64,000 bases of DNA from Leucobacter aridicollis (lineage in GTDB: Bacteria; Actinomycetota; Actinomycetes; Actinomycetales; Microbacteriaceae), in contig NZ_CP075339.1 of the NCBI RefSeq assembly GCF_024399335.1, forward strand, positions 992,001 to 1,056,000, given 5' to 3'. The notes beneath the pieces are model-generated. The model ran no database searches and was not told where the DNA came from. It saw only the letters and a program-made list of their open reading frames with translations. Below, piece by piece: positions 35,925 through 44,949 of this stretch (position 1 is the first letter of the stretch; every line of letters starts with the position of its first letter). The position numbers and the translations under genes were made by a program.

Positions 35925-37047
35925 CGCTCTGAGTGCTTGAGAGCTGCGCGAGCTTGGCACGCATTCGCACGAGGGACCGTTCACGTTCCTTGAGCAGCGC
36001 CGCTGGCCACGCAGAATGTCGCAGCGTGAGTGGGTTTGAGAACCAGAGCGCAGCCAAGAGCAGCACGGCGTAGCTCGCTGGAACGAAGATCGGCCTGATC
36101 TCGGCGAGCACAAACCAAAGATTGTAGGCGAGCAGCAGGGCCACCCCCACCGCGAGGATGATGCCACCGACAAGTTCAAGTTTGCTGCGCATCTCGTGTC
36201 CGCCGAGCCTCGACAGCCTGGCTTCGATCAGCTCGCGTTGAATGAGCGCGACAACGAGAAAAACGAGAGCGCCGATCGCGGTGACGTAGCAGGCTTCAAG
36301 GACCGCGGTTGATACCGGTTCGTCGTGCAGGAGCCAGAAGGCGAGGAAGACTACGACAGCGACACAGCCCTGCACAAGAAGTGGCCGACGCCACGGTGAG
36401 CGGGTCGTGTGCGAGGTGACACGCGTGTCTCCGTAGAACAGGGCAACGTTTGAAAGGTGAGCGTACTCAGTTTCGGCGCGGGCGATTGTCTGCTGCAGAA
36501 GCTCAACTCGACGAGCGACGGGCCTGAAATCGAGCCGCCCGAGCACGAGCGCCAAGATGACCGAGACCGGGGTGAGAAAGAGCAGCCCCCAGAGCTGTTG
36601 GCCGCCATCGCTTGTGGCTGTCGGGCCGTGGGTTGAGAGCACAACGACTGCGAGCACGGTCCAGGCAAGCATGAACCCGCCGATGAGCGCGGCCACATAG
36701 GGGAGCGGACGCAGCACTGACTGACTGTCGAGGTCAGCGTTCGGGGTGACCAGGAAGCCGAGGCCGACGAGCAACGCGAGCAACGACGGGGCGACCCAAC
36801 CGACGTAGCTGCCCGATATTGCGACAACTTCCACGACCTCCTGCCAAGCTGCGCCGTAGTGCGGTGCGAGGGAGTCTTCGGCTGCGAGCATCGCCGCTCG
36901 CGCGAAGAACGCGAGAAAGAACACGAGCGGCCACAGGAGCGAACCCGCACCGAAGAGCACCGCGGAGGCGCCCCAGCTGTCTGACATGGCCTGGGTGCTG
37001 CCTGGCGACGGTGCCGCGGGCGTCTCTGTATGCTCGGTGTTCGTCAT
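35911..37047 (-). CDS. Hypothetical polytopic membrane protein
   Basis: 378 aa with about eight hydrophobic segments (for example GSLLWPLVFFLAFFARAAML, YVGWVAPSLLALLVGLGFL, LLFLTPVSVILALVLGRL). I do not recognise the family. The 3' end overlaps the zinc-ribbon gene on the opposite strand. Confidence 0.72.
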   Translation of the reverse strand: MTNTEHTETPAAPSPGSTQAMSDSWGASAVLFGAGSLLWPLVFFLAFFARAAMLAAEDSLAPHYGAAWQEVVEVVAISGSYVGWVAPSLLALLVGLGFLVTPNADLDSQSVLRPLPYVAALIGGFMLAWTVLAVVVLSTHGPTATSDGGQQLWGLLFLTPVSVILALVLGRLDFRPVARRVELLQQTIARAETEYAHLSNVALFYGDTRVTSHTTRSPWRRPLLVQGCVAVVVFLAFWLLHDEPVSTAVLEACYVTAIGALVFLVVALIQRELIEARLSRLGGHEMRSKLELVGGIILAVGVALLLAYNLWFVLAEIRPIFVPASYAVLLLAALWFSNPLTLRHSAWPAALLKERERSLVRMRAKLAQLSSTQSATLS

Positions 37048-37101
37048 AGCGCTCTGCAGCGATAGTACCGAGAGACGCGACGAGACGTGTCGAGCGGCGC
37101 G

Positions 37102-37509
37102 TTACGCGTCGAGGTTGCTTTCTTTGCACAGACAGAACAGGTGCCCGGCTGGATCGGCAAACACGATGAACGAACCGCTCTGGCTCGGTTGGACCTCGTG
37201 CCGTCGAGCTCCGAAGGCGACCGCGGCGGACGCGGCCGACTCGAGGTCGGGTACGTAGAAGTCGAGGTGGGCCTGCTGTGGCACCGAGCCCTCTGGCCAC
37301 TCCGGTGCACGGTAGTTCTCAACCTGCTGGAAGGCGAGAAAATGCGAGCCTGGCGTAGCCGGGGGTGGCTGCACCTCCACCCAGTGGTCGTCGTCGGGGT
37401 CGAACGATACCTCCCAGCCGAGGAGTGCAGCGTAGAACTCGGCGAGGGTGACGGCGTCAGGGCAGTCGAGTGCAAAGGTAGTGCGGGTCACTGTGATCGG
37501 AGATGTCAT
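37102..37509 (-). CDS. VOC family protein (glyoxalase/bleomycin-resistance fold), copy A
   Basis: 135 aa from ATG 37509. A paired beta-alpha-beta-beta layout typical of VOC: TTFALDCPDAVTLAEFYAAL opens the first module and HLDFYVPDLESAASAAVAFG the second. The end has the DPAGHLFCLC metal-ligand region. The substrate is unknown. The start is 6 nt after a TACACT box. Confidence 0.85.
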   Translation of the reverse strand: MTSPITVTRTTFALDCPDAVTLAEFYAALLGWEVSFDPDDDHWVEVQPPPATPGSHFLAFQQVENYRAPEWPEGSVPQQAHLDFYVPDLESAASAAVAFGARRHEVQPSQSGSFIVFADPAGHLFCLCKESNLDA

Positions 37510-37515
37510 GCGAAA

Positions 37516-37521
37516 AGTGTA
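37516..37521 (-). promoter_or_regulatory. -10 box, leaderless start of the VOC gene at 37509
   Basis: TACACT on the minus strand, 6 nt before ATG 37509. Confidence 0.55.
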
Positions 37522-37643
37522 GGTACCCTCTACGCAGCTGTCCACGACGCAGTCCCTGCAGCGTGTCAGCAGATTAATGCTGCGGTGCGGCCTGATCCGA
37601 GGGATACTGAGTTCTGACCCTGTCACAGTCGAAGGAAGCCCCC

Positions 37644-38066
37644 ATGGCTCATATGCTCGCGACATACATTGCTCTGCCAGGCACGACCGGCGAGGCGATG
37701 GAACACTGGCACGACGTTTTCGGGGGCGACCTCGAGATTATTCGCTACGGCGAGGCAAACCTGAAGGACCTGCCGTTCGACCCACCGCCGAACGCTGTGG
37801 CGCACGCGTCGCTCACCTTGCCCGCAGGGATTATCACTGGCGGCGACGTGATGGATCAGGGAACCGAGTACCCGGTTCGCGGAACCGCATACTCGCTGCT
37901 CTATACGACGGACACTCCCGAGGAAGCGCAGCTGTACATCGACAGGCTCACCGCTGCGGGAGGTTCGCTCGGTATGCCGTTTGAGCAGGCGCCCTGGGGT
38001 GACTGGTACGGTCAGGTATTCGACAGGTACGGCGTGATGTGGGCCTTCTCGTGCGCGGTGATCTAG
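37644..38066 (+). CDS. VOC family protein, PhnB-like, copy B
   Basis: 140 aa with GAAGGA upstream of ATG 37644. The features YIALPGTTGEAMEHWHDVFGG and the closing WGDWYGQVFDRYGVMWAF are typical of PhnB/YjdN-type VOC proteins. It is divergent from the other VOC gene but distant in sequence, so it is not a recent duplicate. Function unknown. Confidence 0.85.
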   Translation: MAHMLATYIALPGTTGEAMEHWHDVFGGDLEIIRYGEANLKDLPFDPPPNAVAHASLTLPAGIITGGDVMDQGTEYPVRGTAYSLLYTTDTPEEAQLYIDRLTAAGGSLGMPFEQAPWGDWYGQVFDRYGVMWAFSCAVI

Positions 38067-38107
38067 TGCGCGCGATCGCCAGCATGCGCGGGAGATAAGG
38101 ATCGGCA

Positions 38108-38602
38108 ATGGCGTTCGCAGACTCGTATCTCGGGCGACTGCGACAGCACGTTGGCAATGCCGAACTGCTCGCCCCGGGCGCGCAGGTGCTGCTACTCGCA
38201 GATGATGACCACGCGGTCTTTCAACGCCGCGCTGACTCTGGCGGATGGGAGATTCCTGCCGGGAGCGCGGAGCCAGGCCAGAGCTTTGTCGACACCGCAG
38301 TAGCTGAGGTCGAAGAGGAACTCGGGGTAACGCTCGCACCCGACGCGCTCACAGCGTTCGCGTCGTTCTCCGATCCGCTTGAGCACCGGCTCGTGTACCC
38401 CAACGGCGACATCGTGCACGCTTTTGCGCTGTGCTTCTTCACGAGTGAATGGGCGGGGGAGATTCACCCAGATCCTGCCGAAGTAACTGAGTGGGGAGTA
38501 TTTCCGCTCGCCGACCCGCCCCCGGGGCTACAGCGCGCAACCGGGATCGTGCTCGAGCTCTTTGCGGAGTTTCGACATACCGGGCAGTTCCAAGCCCGGT
38601 AG
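38108..38602 (+). CDS. Nudix-fold protein with degenerate Nudix box
   Basis: 164 aa with AAGGA before ATG 38108. The Nudix box region reads GSAEPGQSFVDTAVAEVEEELGV. Compared with GX5EX7REUXEEXGU, the first Glu is Gln and the Arg is Ala, while the metal-binding E-V-x-E-E remains. It may still hydrolyse nucleoside diphosphate derivatives, or be an IPP-isomerase-like or altered-specificity member. Confidence 0.85.
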   Translation: MAFADSYLGRLRQHVGNAELLAPGAQVLLLADDDHAVFQRRADSGGWEIPAGSAEPGQSFVDTAVAEVEEELGVTLAPDALTAFASFSDPLEHRLVYPNGDIVHAFALCFFTSEWAGEIHPDPAEVTEWGVFPLADPPPGLQRATGIVLELFAEFRHTGQFQAR

Positions 38603-38662
38603 GTGCCAATGTCGCACCCCAGTGCTACTTTCAACATCTCACCACACGTAGGAGGATCTGCC

Positions 38663-38872
38663 GTGAGCGAACCAGTCAAGGGCCCGAAGTCCTACTTCCC
38701 GTCTATCGAGGCGAAATACGGTAAGTCAATCGACGAATGGCTTGAGTTGCTCCGCCCACATTCAGGCGAGAAGCACATGGAGCAGGTCGCCTTTCTCAAA
38801 GAACAGGGAATGGGGCACGGGCACGCGAACGCGCTCGTCCATGTCTTTCGTGCAGAGCACGGCGGAGCCTGA
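38663..38872 (+). CDS. DUF4287 family protein
   Basis: 69 aa from GTG 38663 with a strong AGGAGG. The family core SYFPSIEAKYGKSIDEWLEL followed by HMEQVAFLKEQGMGHGHANAL is clear. The stop overlaps the next start (TGATG). DUF4287 domains are often fused or adjacent to DUF1801/DUF5655 proteins, as here. Function unknown. Confidence 0.88.
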   Translation: MSEPVKGPKSYFPSIEAKYGKSIDEWLELLRPHSGEKHMEQVAFLKEQGMGHGHANALVHVFRAEHGGA

Positions 38873-39303
38873 TGGCGGCGAAAGCCCCGGCAATGTCGCC
38901 GTCTGCGATGCCCGTCGCCGACGTGCTTGACCGGGTGACCGGCCCCCGCCGCGCTGAGGCCGACGAACTGCTTGCCCTGCATCGCGAGGTGAGTGGTGTA
39001 GAGCCCGTTGTGTGGGCCGGTCGCATTATCGGGTTCGGCGAGTACGAGTACACGTACGAAAGCGGTCACAGCGGTCGGGCGCCCGAACTCGCCTTTGCAA
39101 CCGGTGCGCAGCGGCACACGATCTACCTCACGCCAGACTTTGCCGACCGCTGGCCTGATCTCGTCGACGCACTGGGCCCGCATAAGGCGAGTAAGGTGTG
39201 CCTGTACCTCACGCGCTTGACGAAAATCGACATGTCAGTGCTCAGGGAGTTTCTTGAGCGCGCGCTGAGCGAAACTCGCTCAGGCGACCCGATGCACAGC
39301 TGA
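38872..39303 (+). CDS. DUF1801 family protein
   Basis: 143 aa, translationally coupled to the DUF4287 gene. The features VVWAGRIIGFGEYEYTYESG, a central HTIYLT strand and ASKVCLYLTRLTKIDMSVLREF match DUF1801 (a YdhG-like fold). Function unknown. Confidence 0.85.
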   Translation: MAAKAPAMSPSAMPVADVLDRVTGPRRAEADELLALHREVSGVEPVVWAGRIIGFGEYEYTYESGHSGRAPELAFATGAQRHTIYLTPDFADRWPDLVDALGPHKASKVCLYLTRLTKIDMSVLREFLERALSETRSGDPMHS

Positions 39304-39320
39304 TTCAGAGAGGTCAGAGT

Positions 39321-39326
39321 TAGCCT
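39321..39326 (+). promoter_or_regulatory. -10 box, leaderless start of the alarmone synthetase gene
   Basis: TAGCCT, 6 nt before ATG 39333. Confidence 0.55.
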
Positions 39327-39332
39327 CACATC

Positions 39333-40082
39333 ATGAGCAACACCGCACCTATCCCGCGAGCTCCCATCTCCGCCGTCGGCGATGAGATCACCATCTCCCC
39401 AAGCGAGCTTCGCTCCCTCGGAGGGGAACTCCAACGGTTCATGCTTGAGTACCGGTTCGCGATGCAGGAGGTCGAGACGAAGCTCGCGATCCTCCGCGAG
39501 GAGTTCGTGCACATGCACGAGTACAACCCGATCGAGCACGTATCGAGCCGAGTGAAGAGCGCCGAGAGTCTGCTCTCGAAGGTCGAGCGCCGCGGAGTGA
39601 GCCCCGAGATCGAGTCGATTCGGCGCGAGATCCAAGACATCGCTGGCGTGCGCGTTACATGCGCTTTCATCCGCGACGTGTACCGCCTGTTTGGCTTGCT
39701 CACACAGCAGGACGACCTCACCGTGCTCGAGGTCGAAGACTATATCGAGAACCCGAAGCCGAACGGCTACAAGAGCCTGCACGCGATCTTGTCGGTGCCC
39801 GTATATCTTTCGAGTGGCCGAGTTGATGTACCAGTCGAGGTCCAGTTTCGTACGATCGCCATGGACTTCTGGGCAAGCCTCGAGCACAAGATCTACTACA
39901 AATACCAGCGGCAGGTGCCGGAAGAGATGATGGCCGAGCTGAAGCAAGCCGCTGATTCCGCCGCTGAGCTCGACACACGGATGCAGAGCCTCCACGTGCA
40001 GATGCACGGCGACCCGGCTCCGACTTCACCAATTAACCTGCGAGAGATCCGGGAGGTCCGCGAGCGCATCCGTCGCGTCTAA
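39333..40082 (+). CDS. Small alarmone synthetase ((p)ppGpp synthetase, RelA/SpoT domain only)
   Basis: 249 aa. Only the synthetase domain is present, with no HD hydrolase and no TGS/ACT domains. Motifs: SSRVKSAESLLSKVERRG (ATP side), DIAGVRVTC (catalytic Asp region), YIENPKPNGYKSLHAIL (G-loop Tyr), VEVQFRTIAMDFWASLEHKIYYK (catalytic Glu and helix). It makes (p)ppGpp from ATP and GDP/GTP and is like RelQ/RelP-type SAS enzymes. As SAS proteins lack hydrolase activity, control is likely transcriptional or allosteric. Confidence 0.9.
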   Translation: MSNTAPIPRAPISAVGDEITISPSELRSLGGELQRFMLEYRFAMQEVETKLAILREEFVHMHEYNPIEHVSSRVKSAESLLSKVERRGVSPEIESIRREIQDIAGVRVTCAFIRDVYRLFGLLTQQDDLTVLEVEDYIENPKPNGYKSLHAILSVPVYLSSGRVDVPVEVQFRTIAMDFWASLEHKIYYKYQRQVPEEMMAELKQAADSAAELDTRMQSLHVQMHGDPAPTSPINLREIREVRERIRRV

Positions 40083-40134
40083 GTGACAAGGTGGCCACGC
40101 TGTCTGTTTCGCGCGATCGCACGGTCTCACCCCG

Positions 40135-40140
40135 TAGGCT
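40135..40140 (+). promoter_or_regulatory. -10 box, leaderless start of the phosphotransferase gene
   Basis: TAGGCT, 6 nt before GTG 40147. Confidence 0.55.
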
Positions 40141-40146
40141 CGATCT

Positions 40147-40920
40147 GTGGAAGAAACTCAACGCGGTGAACACCTGCCTGGCGGATCTGGCGGGGTCTGG
40201 CGTATCCAAGGGCCTGATGGGGTGACACGCGTGCACCGACCTACAGGCGCTTGGACGCCCGCGGTGCACGAGTTGCTTGCGCATCTCGCAGCCAAGGGCC
40301 TCGACGGCATCCCCGAGGTGTACGGCACCGATGACGCTGGACGCGAAGTGCTGAGCTACCTGCCTGGAGACACGCTTGATCCAGAGCGCGAGCAGCCGAG
40401 CGCGCGCGCGCTCGCCGCCGCGGTCGGATGGCTTCGTCGGTTCCATGACGCCGTCGCTGACTTCGAGCCAACGAGTAATGTGTGGCGCCCGGGGGAGCTG
40501 CGACTAGCCCAGGATCGTGGAGAGATCATTTGCCACAACGACCCGGGCCTGTACAACTGGGTCGTTGTCGACGGCGAGTTCGCCGGAATGATCGACTGGG
40601 ACAGGGCCGGCCCGGGCTTGCCGCTCGACGACCTCGCATTTCTGGTGTGGTCTGGCGTTCCGCTGCTCCGCGAGATCCCGCCTGCGGAGGCAGCTGACCG
40701 CATCAAGATCGCCGCGGAGACGTATGGCGGTGTCGATGGCAGGGAACTCCTTGACGCTGTGACCCGCCGGATGGGGCTCATCGAAACTCGATGGAAGGCG
40801 GGGCTCGACAGGGGCGACCCGGGAACGATTGCGTTGCGAGACGCAGGAATCATGGCCCGACACGAGGCTCGGGTCGCAGCGTTCGAGCATCGCCGGGAAG
40901 AGCTCGACGCGCTCCTCTGA
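40147..40920 (+). CDS. Aminoglycoside-phosphotransferase-fold kinase
   Basis: 257 aa. The APH fold is seen from the catalytic loop ICHNDPGLYNWV (HxDxxxxN) and the metal-binding MIDWDRAGPGLPLDDLAFLVW. The N-terminal lobe is short, starting with the VWRIQGPDGVTRVHRP strands. The usual HGD is HND. The family includes antibiotic kinases, choline, homoserine and fructosamine kinases. There is no evidence for resistance here. Confidence 0.85.
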   Translation: MEETQRGEHLPGGSGGVWRIQGPDGVTRVHRPTGAWTPAVHELLAHLAAKGLDGIPEVYGTDDAGREVLSYLPGDTLDPEREQPSARALAAAVGWLRRFHDAVADFEPTSNVWRPGELRLAQDRGEIICHNDPGLYNWVVVDGEFAGMIDWDRAGPGLPLDDLAFLVWSGVPLLREIPPAEAADRIKIAAETYGGVDGRELLDAVTRRMGLIETRWKAGLDRGDPGTIALRDAGIMARHEARVAAFEHRREELDALL

Positions 40921-40952
40921 GGCGCCGATCTGGTGATTCAGGCTTCGTCGTT

Positions 40953-40958
40953 TAGGCT
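40953..40958 (+). promoter_or_regulatory. -10 box, leaderless start of the 40965 gene
   Basis: TAGGCT, 6 nt before GTG 40965. Confidence 0.55.
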
Positions 40959-40964
40959 TGTGCT

Positions 40965-41864
40965 GTGAGTAGAGACCCTTTGGAAGAACTCTTCGGCCCG
41001 CTTGACTCGGACAATACCGACACCGGCGCCCTAGAGACTTCGACGAAGCCCGCGGAGGCCGTCGACACCTCGGCCGCGACACGAGCTTTCGATCCGGCGC
41101 CTGCAGTGCGCCCGCAGGCCGCGCAGGAACAGCCGGCCCCGAGGCCGGCTGTTCCTGCCGACGCTCCGACCGCCCCGTTCGCGCCTACGCCCGCGGCTGC
41201 ACCGCGGACCGCGGCTGCGGCCTCCGGCGCGCCGGCCCCCGGCCCAGTCAGGGCCCGCGCGACGCGCGATGTCCGGCAGGAGCTGCCGACGCGCCCCGTC
41301 CCTGCCGAGTCGAAGCGTTCCAACGCCGCATTGCCGTGGATCATTGTTGCTGCGGTTGCAGTGCTCGCCCTCGTTGGCGCACTCCTTGTCGTGAACGCGA
41401 TTCGGGGCACAGACGAGCAGACTCCAGCGCCAACAACCGAGGCGCCGGCACCCACGCCAACCGAGCCGGAACCCACCGAGAGCGAGACTCCGCCGACCAC
41501 TCCCGAGGAGCCCGAAGTTGAGGAGGCGCCGAAGGTTGACGTTGGGCCCAACCCGATCTCTATGGACATCTCGTTTGCAGGGATCTCGGTTGAGTCCTCG
41601 CAGAAACTCACGAATCCGCTCTGGTTCTATCAGGCCGGGCCACCCGAGCGAGTCATGTTCGAATCGGGTCTCATGAACACCTTCCCAGACTCGTGCTCAG
41701 AGATGCGGAGCCCGACGGGGCAGAGCCCCTGGGGCATCGAGAAGGGCGAAGGCAACACCTGGACCGTTGTGCGCCCCGAGGGCACTTGCGAAGCTGACCC
41801 CAAGCTCTACAACGAGGTATGGGGCCTCATGCAGGCTGTGGCCGACAGCGCGAAGCCACTGTAG
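40965..41864 (+). CDS. Single-pass membrane protein with Pro-rich cytoplasmic region
   Basis: 299 aa. About 120 Ala/Pro-rich disordered residues precede one membrane helix (about 125-148, ALPWIIVAAVAVLALVGALL). A Thr/Pro/Glu-rich spacer follows. The small exterior domain of about 100 residues has two cysteines (DSCSEM, GTCEAD), which could form a disulfide. Family not recognised. Confidence 0.72.
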   Translation: MSRDPLEELFGPLDSDNTDTGALETSTKPAEAVDTSAATRAFDPAPAVRPQAAQEQPAPRPAVPADAPTAPFAPTPAAAPRTAAAASGAPAPGPVRARATRDVRQELPTRPVPAESKRSNAALPWIIVAAVAVLALVGALLVVNAIRGTDEQTPAPTTEAPAPTPTEPEPTESETPPTTPEEPEVEEAPKVDVGPNPISMDISFAGISVESSQKLTNPLWFYQAGPPERVMFESGLMNTFPDSCSEMRSPTGQSPWGIEKGEGNTWTVVRPEGTCEADPKLYNEVWGLMQAVADSAKPL

Positions 41865-41892
41865 GCCTGCCCTGGCTGAGGCCGGCGTGCGA

Positions 41893-42744
41893 CTACCCGA
41901 AGAGCGCCGGCCACAGGGCGAGCGCGAGGGGATAGCCGACGAAGCTGACGATATCGAGCAAGAGGTGAGCGACGATCAGCGGGAGCGACCGGCCCCAGCG
42001 CTGATAGACCCAGCCGAAGACGATGCCCATCACCACGTTTCCGATAAACCCGCCGAAGCCTTGGTAGAGGTGATAGCTGCCACGTAGCAGCGCGCTGGCG
42101 ATGATCGTTGCCCAGACCCCAACCCCAAGCCGCTTGAGCCGATCGAAGAAGTAGGCAACGACGATAAGTTCCTCGCTGAGTGCGGCCCGTGCGGCGTTGA
42201 GGATGAGCACGGGCACGGTCCACCAAAACGCGTCGAGCGTCGTCGGTACGACTGTCGTGTTGATGCCGATCCATTTCGCGAAGAGATAGAACGCGAGACC
42301 AGGGATACCAATGGCGGCGGCGAGGAGAAATCCGTTGCCAGACTCGCGAAGCCATGGCCAGCCGCCTCGGCCACTCGCGAGCTGGGTGAAACTCATCCCA
42401 CCCGGGGCGCCGGTGAGCGTCAACGGTCTTGCACCGAGGCCGAGATCGCCCAGGTGCGGCTTGTTGTCCCGCCACAGGAAGAACACGACGAGTGCAACCG
42501 GGGCCAGGCCTCCAACAATGCCGAGTAGTTGGTAGGCAAGGTCGAAGTACTGCTGACCCGACATCGGCCTATTAATGGTCGCGGTCTGGTTTGCTAGCGC
42601 AGTGTCTTGCGCGAGCCGCTCCAAGATCGTAATTATCGCCCGCGCGCCCGCGTAGCCAAAAGACAGGGCGAGCACGATCGCGAGCTCCCACCTCAGCCTC
42701 GGGCGGAGATCTGGGGGAGCGGGTTCGCGTCGGTGTTCGGTCAC
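41893..42744 (-). CDS. CPBP-like intramembrane protease homologue (Abi family)
   Basis: 283 aa from GTG 42744, with about eight hydrophobic segments. The CPBP motif order is visible: SEELIVVAYFFDRL (EE kept, the usual Arg five positions later absent), GSYHLYQG (His) and VAHLLLDIVS (His...Asp). The loss of the EExxxR arginine suggests altered or absent protease activity. It may take part in prenyl-protein-type processing or membrane-protein scaffolding. Confidence 0.8.
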   Translation of the reverse strand: MTEHRREPAPPDLRPRLRWELAIVLALSFGYAGARAIITILERLAQDTALANQTATINRPMSGQQYFDLAYQLLGIVGGLAPVALVVFFLWRDNKPHLGDLGLGARPLTLTGAPGGMSFTQLASGRGGWPWLRESGNGFLLAAAIGIPGLAFYLFAKWIGINTTVVPTTLDAFWWTVPVLILNAARAALSEELIVVAYFFDRLKRLGVGVWATIIASALLRGSYHLYQGFGGFIGNVVMGIVFGWVYQRWGRSLPLIVAHLLLDIVSFVGYPLALALWPALFG

Positions 42745-42750
42745 AGGATC

Positions 42751-42756
42751 AGCGTA
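42751..42756 (-). promoter_or_regulatory. -10 box, leaderless start of the CPBP gene
   Basis: TACGCT on the minus strand, 6 nt before GTG 42744. Confidence 0.5.
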
Positions 42757-43080
42757 GCTGGGCCGACGAGTTCGTGGCATGAACTACGGTGAGACTTTTG
42801 CCTTCGCGAGCGACACGCGGGACGCTCACTATTGAATATGGAGGGCAGAAGCTCAGGTATGTCGAAGAAATTGCATGATTCGTACAAGTTTCCAGCACAT
42901 GTGGGTGAATGATTTGGTGGCGCCTCAAGTCACGGTTACGAGTCAGTCACGAGGGGGCACAAGATTCGCATAGCTAGAGTGCTGTGGCTTAAACTGCGAA
43001 GCGGAAATACCTACATACTCTGGACCCATTTTCCGGCGTGCACCGCACGTCACTTCGGTACGGGTCGGGAGTCAATACAA
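42757..43080 (+). promoter_or_regulatory. Intergenic region upstream of the first peptide ABC operon
   Basis: About 325 bp without a coding frame and visibly more A/T-rich than its surroundings. It should hold the promoter of the operon starting at 43092. A -10-like TACATACT stretch lies near 43010-43020, and a GGAGG ribosome-binding site follows at 43081. I see no riboswitch-like fold. Confidence 0.4.
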
Positions 43081-43091
43081 GGAGGAAACCA

Positions 43092-44756
43092 GTGAAGCGT
43101 TCACGCATTGGGGTGGGCATTGTTGCCCTCGCCGCAGCGGGCTCCCTGGCACTTGCCGGTTGCTCGACCGGCGGAGGCGACAAGGGCGGCGAAAACGGTG
43201 GCGGCGGGGGAATCATTACCGCCAACGGTTCGGAGCCCCAGAACCCGCTTATCCCGACAAACACGAACGAGGTAGGTGGCGGCAAGATTCTTGACGCGAT
43301 CTTCGCTGGTCTCGTGAGCTACGGTGCCGACGGCGCGCCGCACAACGAGGTCGCAGAGTCGATCGAGCCGAACGAGGACGCATCCGAGTTCACGATCAAG
43401 CTCCGCGAGGATGCAACGTTCACTGACGGCACCCCCGTCAAGGCTGAGAACTTTGTGAAGGCCTGGAACCAGGGCGCAAGCAACGAGCTGCAGCACCTCT
43501 CGAACTACTTCTTCGAGGACATTGAGGGCTTCGAGATCAACGATGGCCCGGACGGCGAAGCCGGTACGGACGACGACGTTTACGGTGCTGTCGGAGACAT
43601 GTCGGGACTCGTTGTCGACGGCGACTACCAGTTCACCGTGAAGCTCAAGCAGCCCGCGTCGGACTTCCCGCTGCGCCTCGGCTACTCGGCCTTCTACCCG
43701 CTGCCCGACGTCGCATTTGAGGACCTCGAGGCATTCGGCCAGAACCCGATCGGCAACGGCCTGTACAAGGTCGACGGTGAGGGCGCTTGGGAGCATGACG
43801 TGCAGATCAAGCTCACCAAGAACGAGGACTACACCGGTCCTCGCGAGGTCAAGAACGACGGCCTGACCATCGTCTTCTACGCTTCGCAGGACGCGGCGTA
43901 CGCTGACCTGCAGGGCGGCAACCTCGACGTGCTCGACGCGATCCCCGATGCGGCCCTCGCGAACTTCGCGTCGGACCTCGGCGACCGTGCCGTGAACCAG
44001 CCCGCAGCGATCTTCCAGTCCTTCACCATCCCGGAGCGCCTCGAGCACTTCGGCGGTGAAGAGGGCAAGCTCCGCCGCGCAGCTATCTCGATGGCAATCG
44101 ACCGTGACGAGATCACCAAGGTGATCTTCGATGGCACTCGCACCCCGGCGAGCGACTTCACTTCACCCGTCATCGACGGCTGGAGCGACAAGCTCAAGGG
44201 CGCAGAGGTCCTCAAGTACAACCCCGAGGAAGCAAAGAAGCTCTGGGCTGAGGCAGACAAGCTCTCGCCGTGGACCGGCTCCTTCGAGATCGCGTACAAC
44301 GCCGACGGTGGCCACCAGGCCTGGGTCGACGCTGTCACCAACTCGGTCAAGAACACCCTCGGCATCGACGCGGCTGGCAAGCCGTACCCGACCTTCGCTG
44401 AGGCTCGCACCGAGATCACCAACCGCACCATCACGACTGCCTTCCGTACCGGCTGGCAGGCTGACTACCCGGGTCTGTTCAACTTCCTCGGACCGTTGTA
44501 CGCAACGAACGCTGGCTCGAACGACGGTGACTACTCGAGCGCTGAGTTCGACGGCCTCCTCAAGCAGGGCGCGCAGGAGACCGATCCGGCAGCAGCGAAC
44601 AAGCTGTTCCAGGAGGCGCAGGAAGTTCTGCTCGCAGACCTGCCCGCAACTCCGCTGTGGTACTCCAACGTAACTGGTGGCTTCGGCGAGTCGGTGGACA
44701 ACGTCCAGTTCGGCTGGAACTCCGTGCCTGTCTACCAGGACATCACCAAGAAGTAA
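43092..44756 (+). CDS. Peptide ABC transporter substrate-binding lipoprotein (operon 1)
   Basis: 554 aa from GTG 43092, eleven bases after a perfect GGAGG; the upstream frame start lacks an RBS. Signal peptide with lipobox LALAGC (Cys24) and a Gly-rich spacer. The domain is SBP_bac_5: VAESIEPNEDASEFTIKLRE, TDGTPVKAENFVKAWNQG, RAAISMAIDRDEITKVIFDG, FRTGWQADYPGLFNFLGPLY. It binds oligopeptides outside the membrane for the permease pair downstream. A terminator-like hairpin separates it from the permease gene. Confidence 0.95.
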   Translation: MKRSRIGVGIVALAAAGSLALAGCSTGGGDKGGENGGGGGIITANGSEPQNPLIPTNTNEVGGGKILDAIFAGLVSYGADGAPHNEVAESIEPNEDASEFTIKLREDATFTDGTPVKAENFVKAWNQGASNELQHLSNYFFEDIEGFEINDGPDGEAGTDDDVYGAVGDMSGLVVDGDYQFTVKLKQPASDFPLRLGYSAFYPLPDVAFEDLEAFGQNPIGNGLYKVDGEGAWEHDVQIKLTKNEDYTGPREVKNDGLTIVFYASQDAAYADLQGGNLDVLDAIPDAALANFASDLGDRAVNQPAAIFQSFTIPERLEHFGGEEGKLRRAAISMAIDRDEITKVIFDGTRTPASDFTSPVIDGWSDKLKGAEVLKYNPEEAKKLWAEADKLSPWTGSFEIAYNADGGHQAWVDAVTNSVKNTLGIDAAGKPYPTFAEARTEITNRTITTAFRTGWQADYPGLFNFLGPLYATNAGSNDGDYSSAEFDGLLKQGAQETDPAAANKLFQEAQEVLLADLPATPLWYSNVTGGFGESVDNVQFGWNSVPVYQDITKK

Positions 44757-44767
44757 TGCACTTCTTT

Positions 44768-44797
44768 TAGGGCCCCGGGCGAAAGCCCGGGGCCCTA
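44768..44797 (+). terminator. Strong hairpin after the first SBP gene
   Basis: A perfect 13-bp stem built from TAGGGCCCCGGGC, a GAAA tetraloop and GCCCGGGGCCCTA. A T-rich stretch (CGTTTTCTT) follows about 5 nt later. It is likely a partial terminator that leaves SBP mRNA in excess over permease and ATPase mRNA. Confidence 0.85.
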
Positions 44798-44949
44798 ACC
44801 CCGTTTTCTTGGCCTACACGGCATTTGCAAAGCGGGAACACAGAGTCGTGCGAACCGGAGACACCGGAGTCTCGACTTCGCATCGCGCAATCACAGCGAG
44901 AGAAACAACTAGTTATGCATACGCAGTCTGAACGGGGGACGACAGCACC

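Noticed and set aside
40147..40920. Antibiotic resistance aminoglycoside kinase
   Set aside because: Only the general kinase fold is supported. The HND loop and housekeeping-like neighbours give no evidence for drug modification.
42757..43080. Riboswitch upstream of the first peptide operon
   Set aside because: No conserved aptamer-like stems could be recognised; the region only shows lower GC and a promoter-like stretch.
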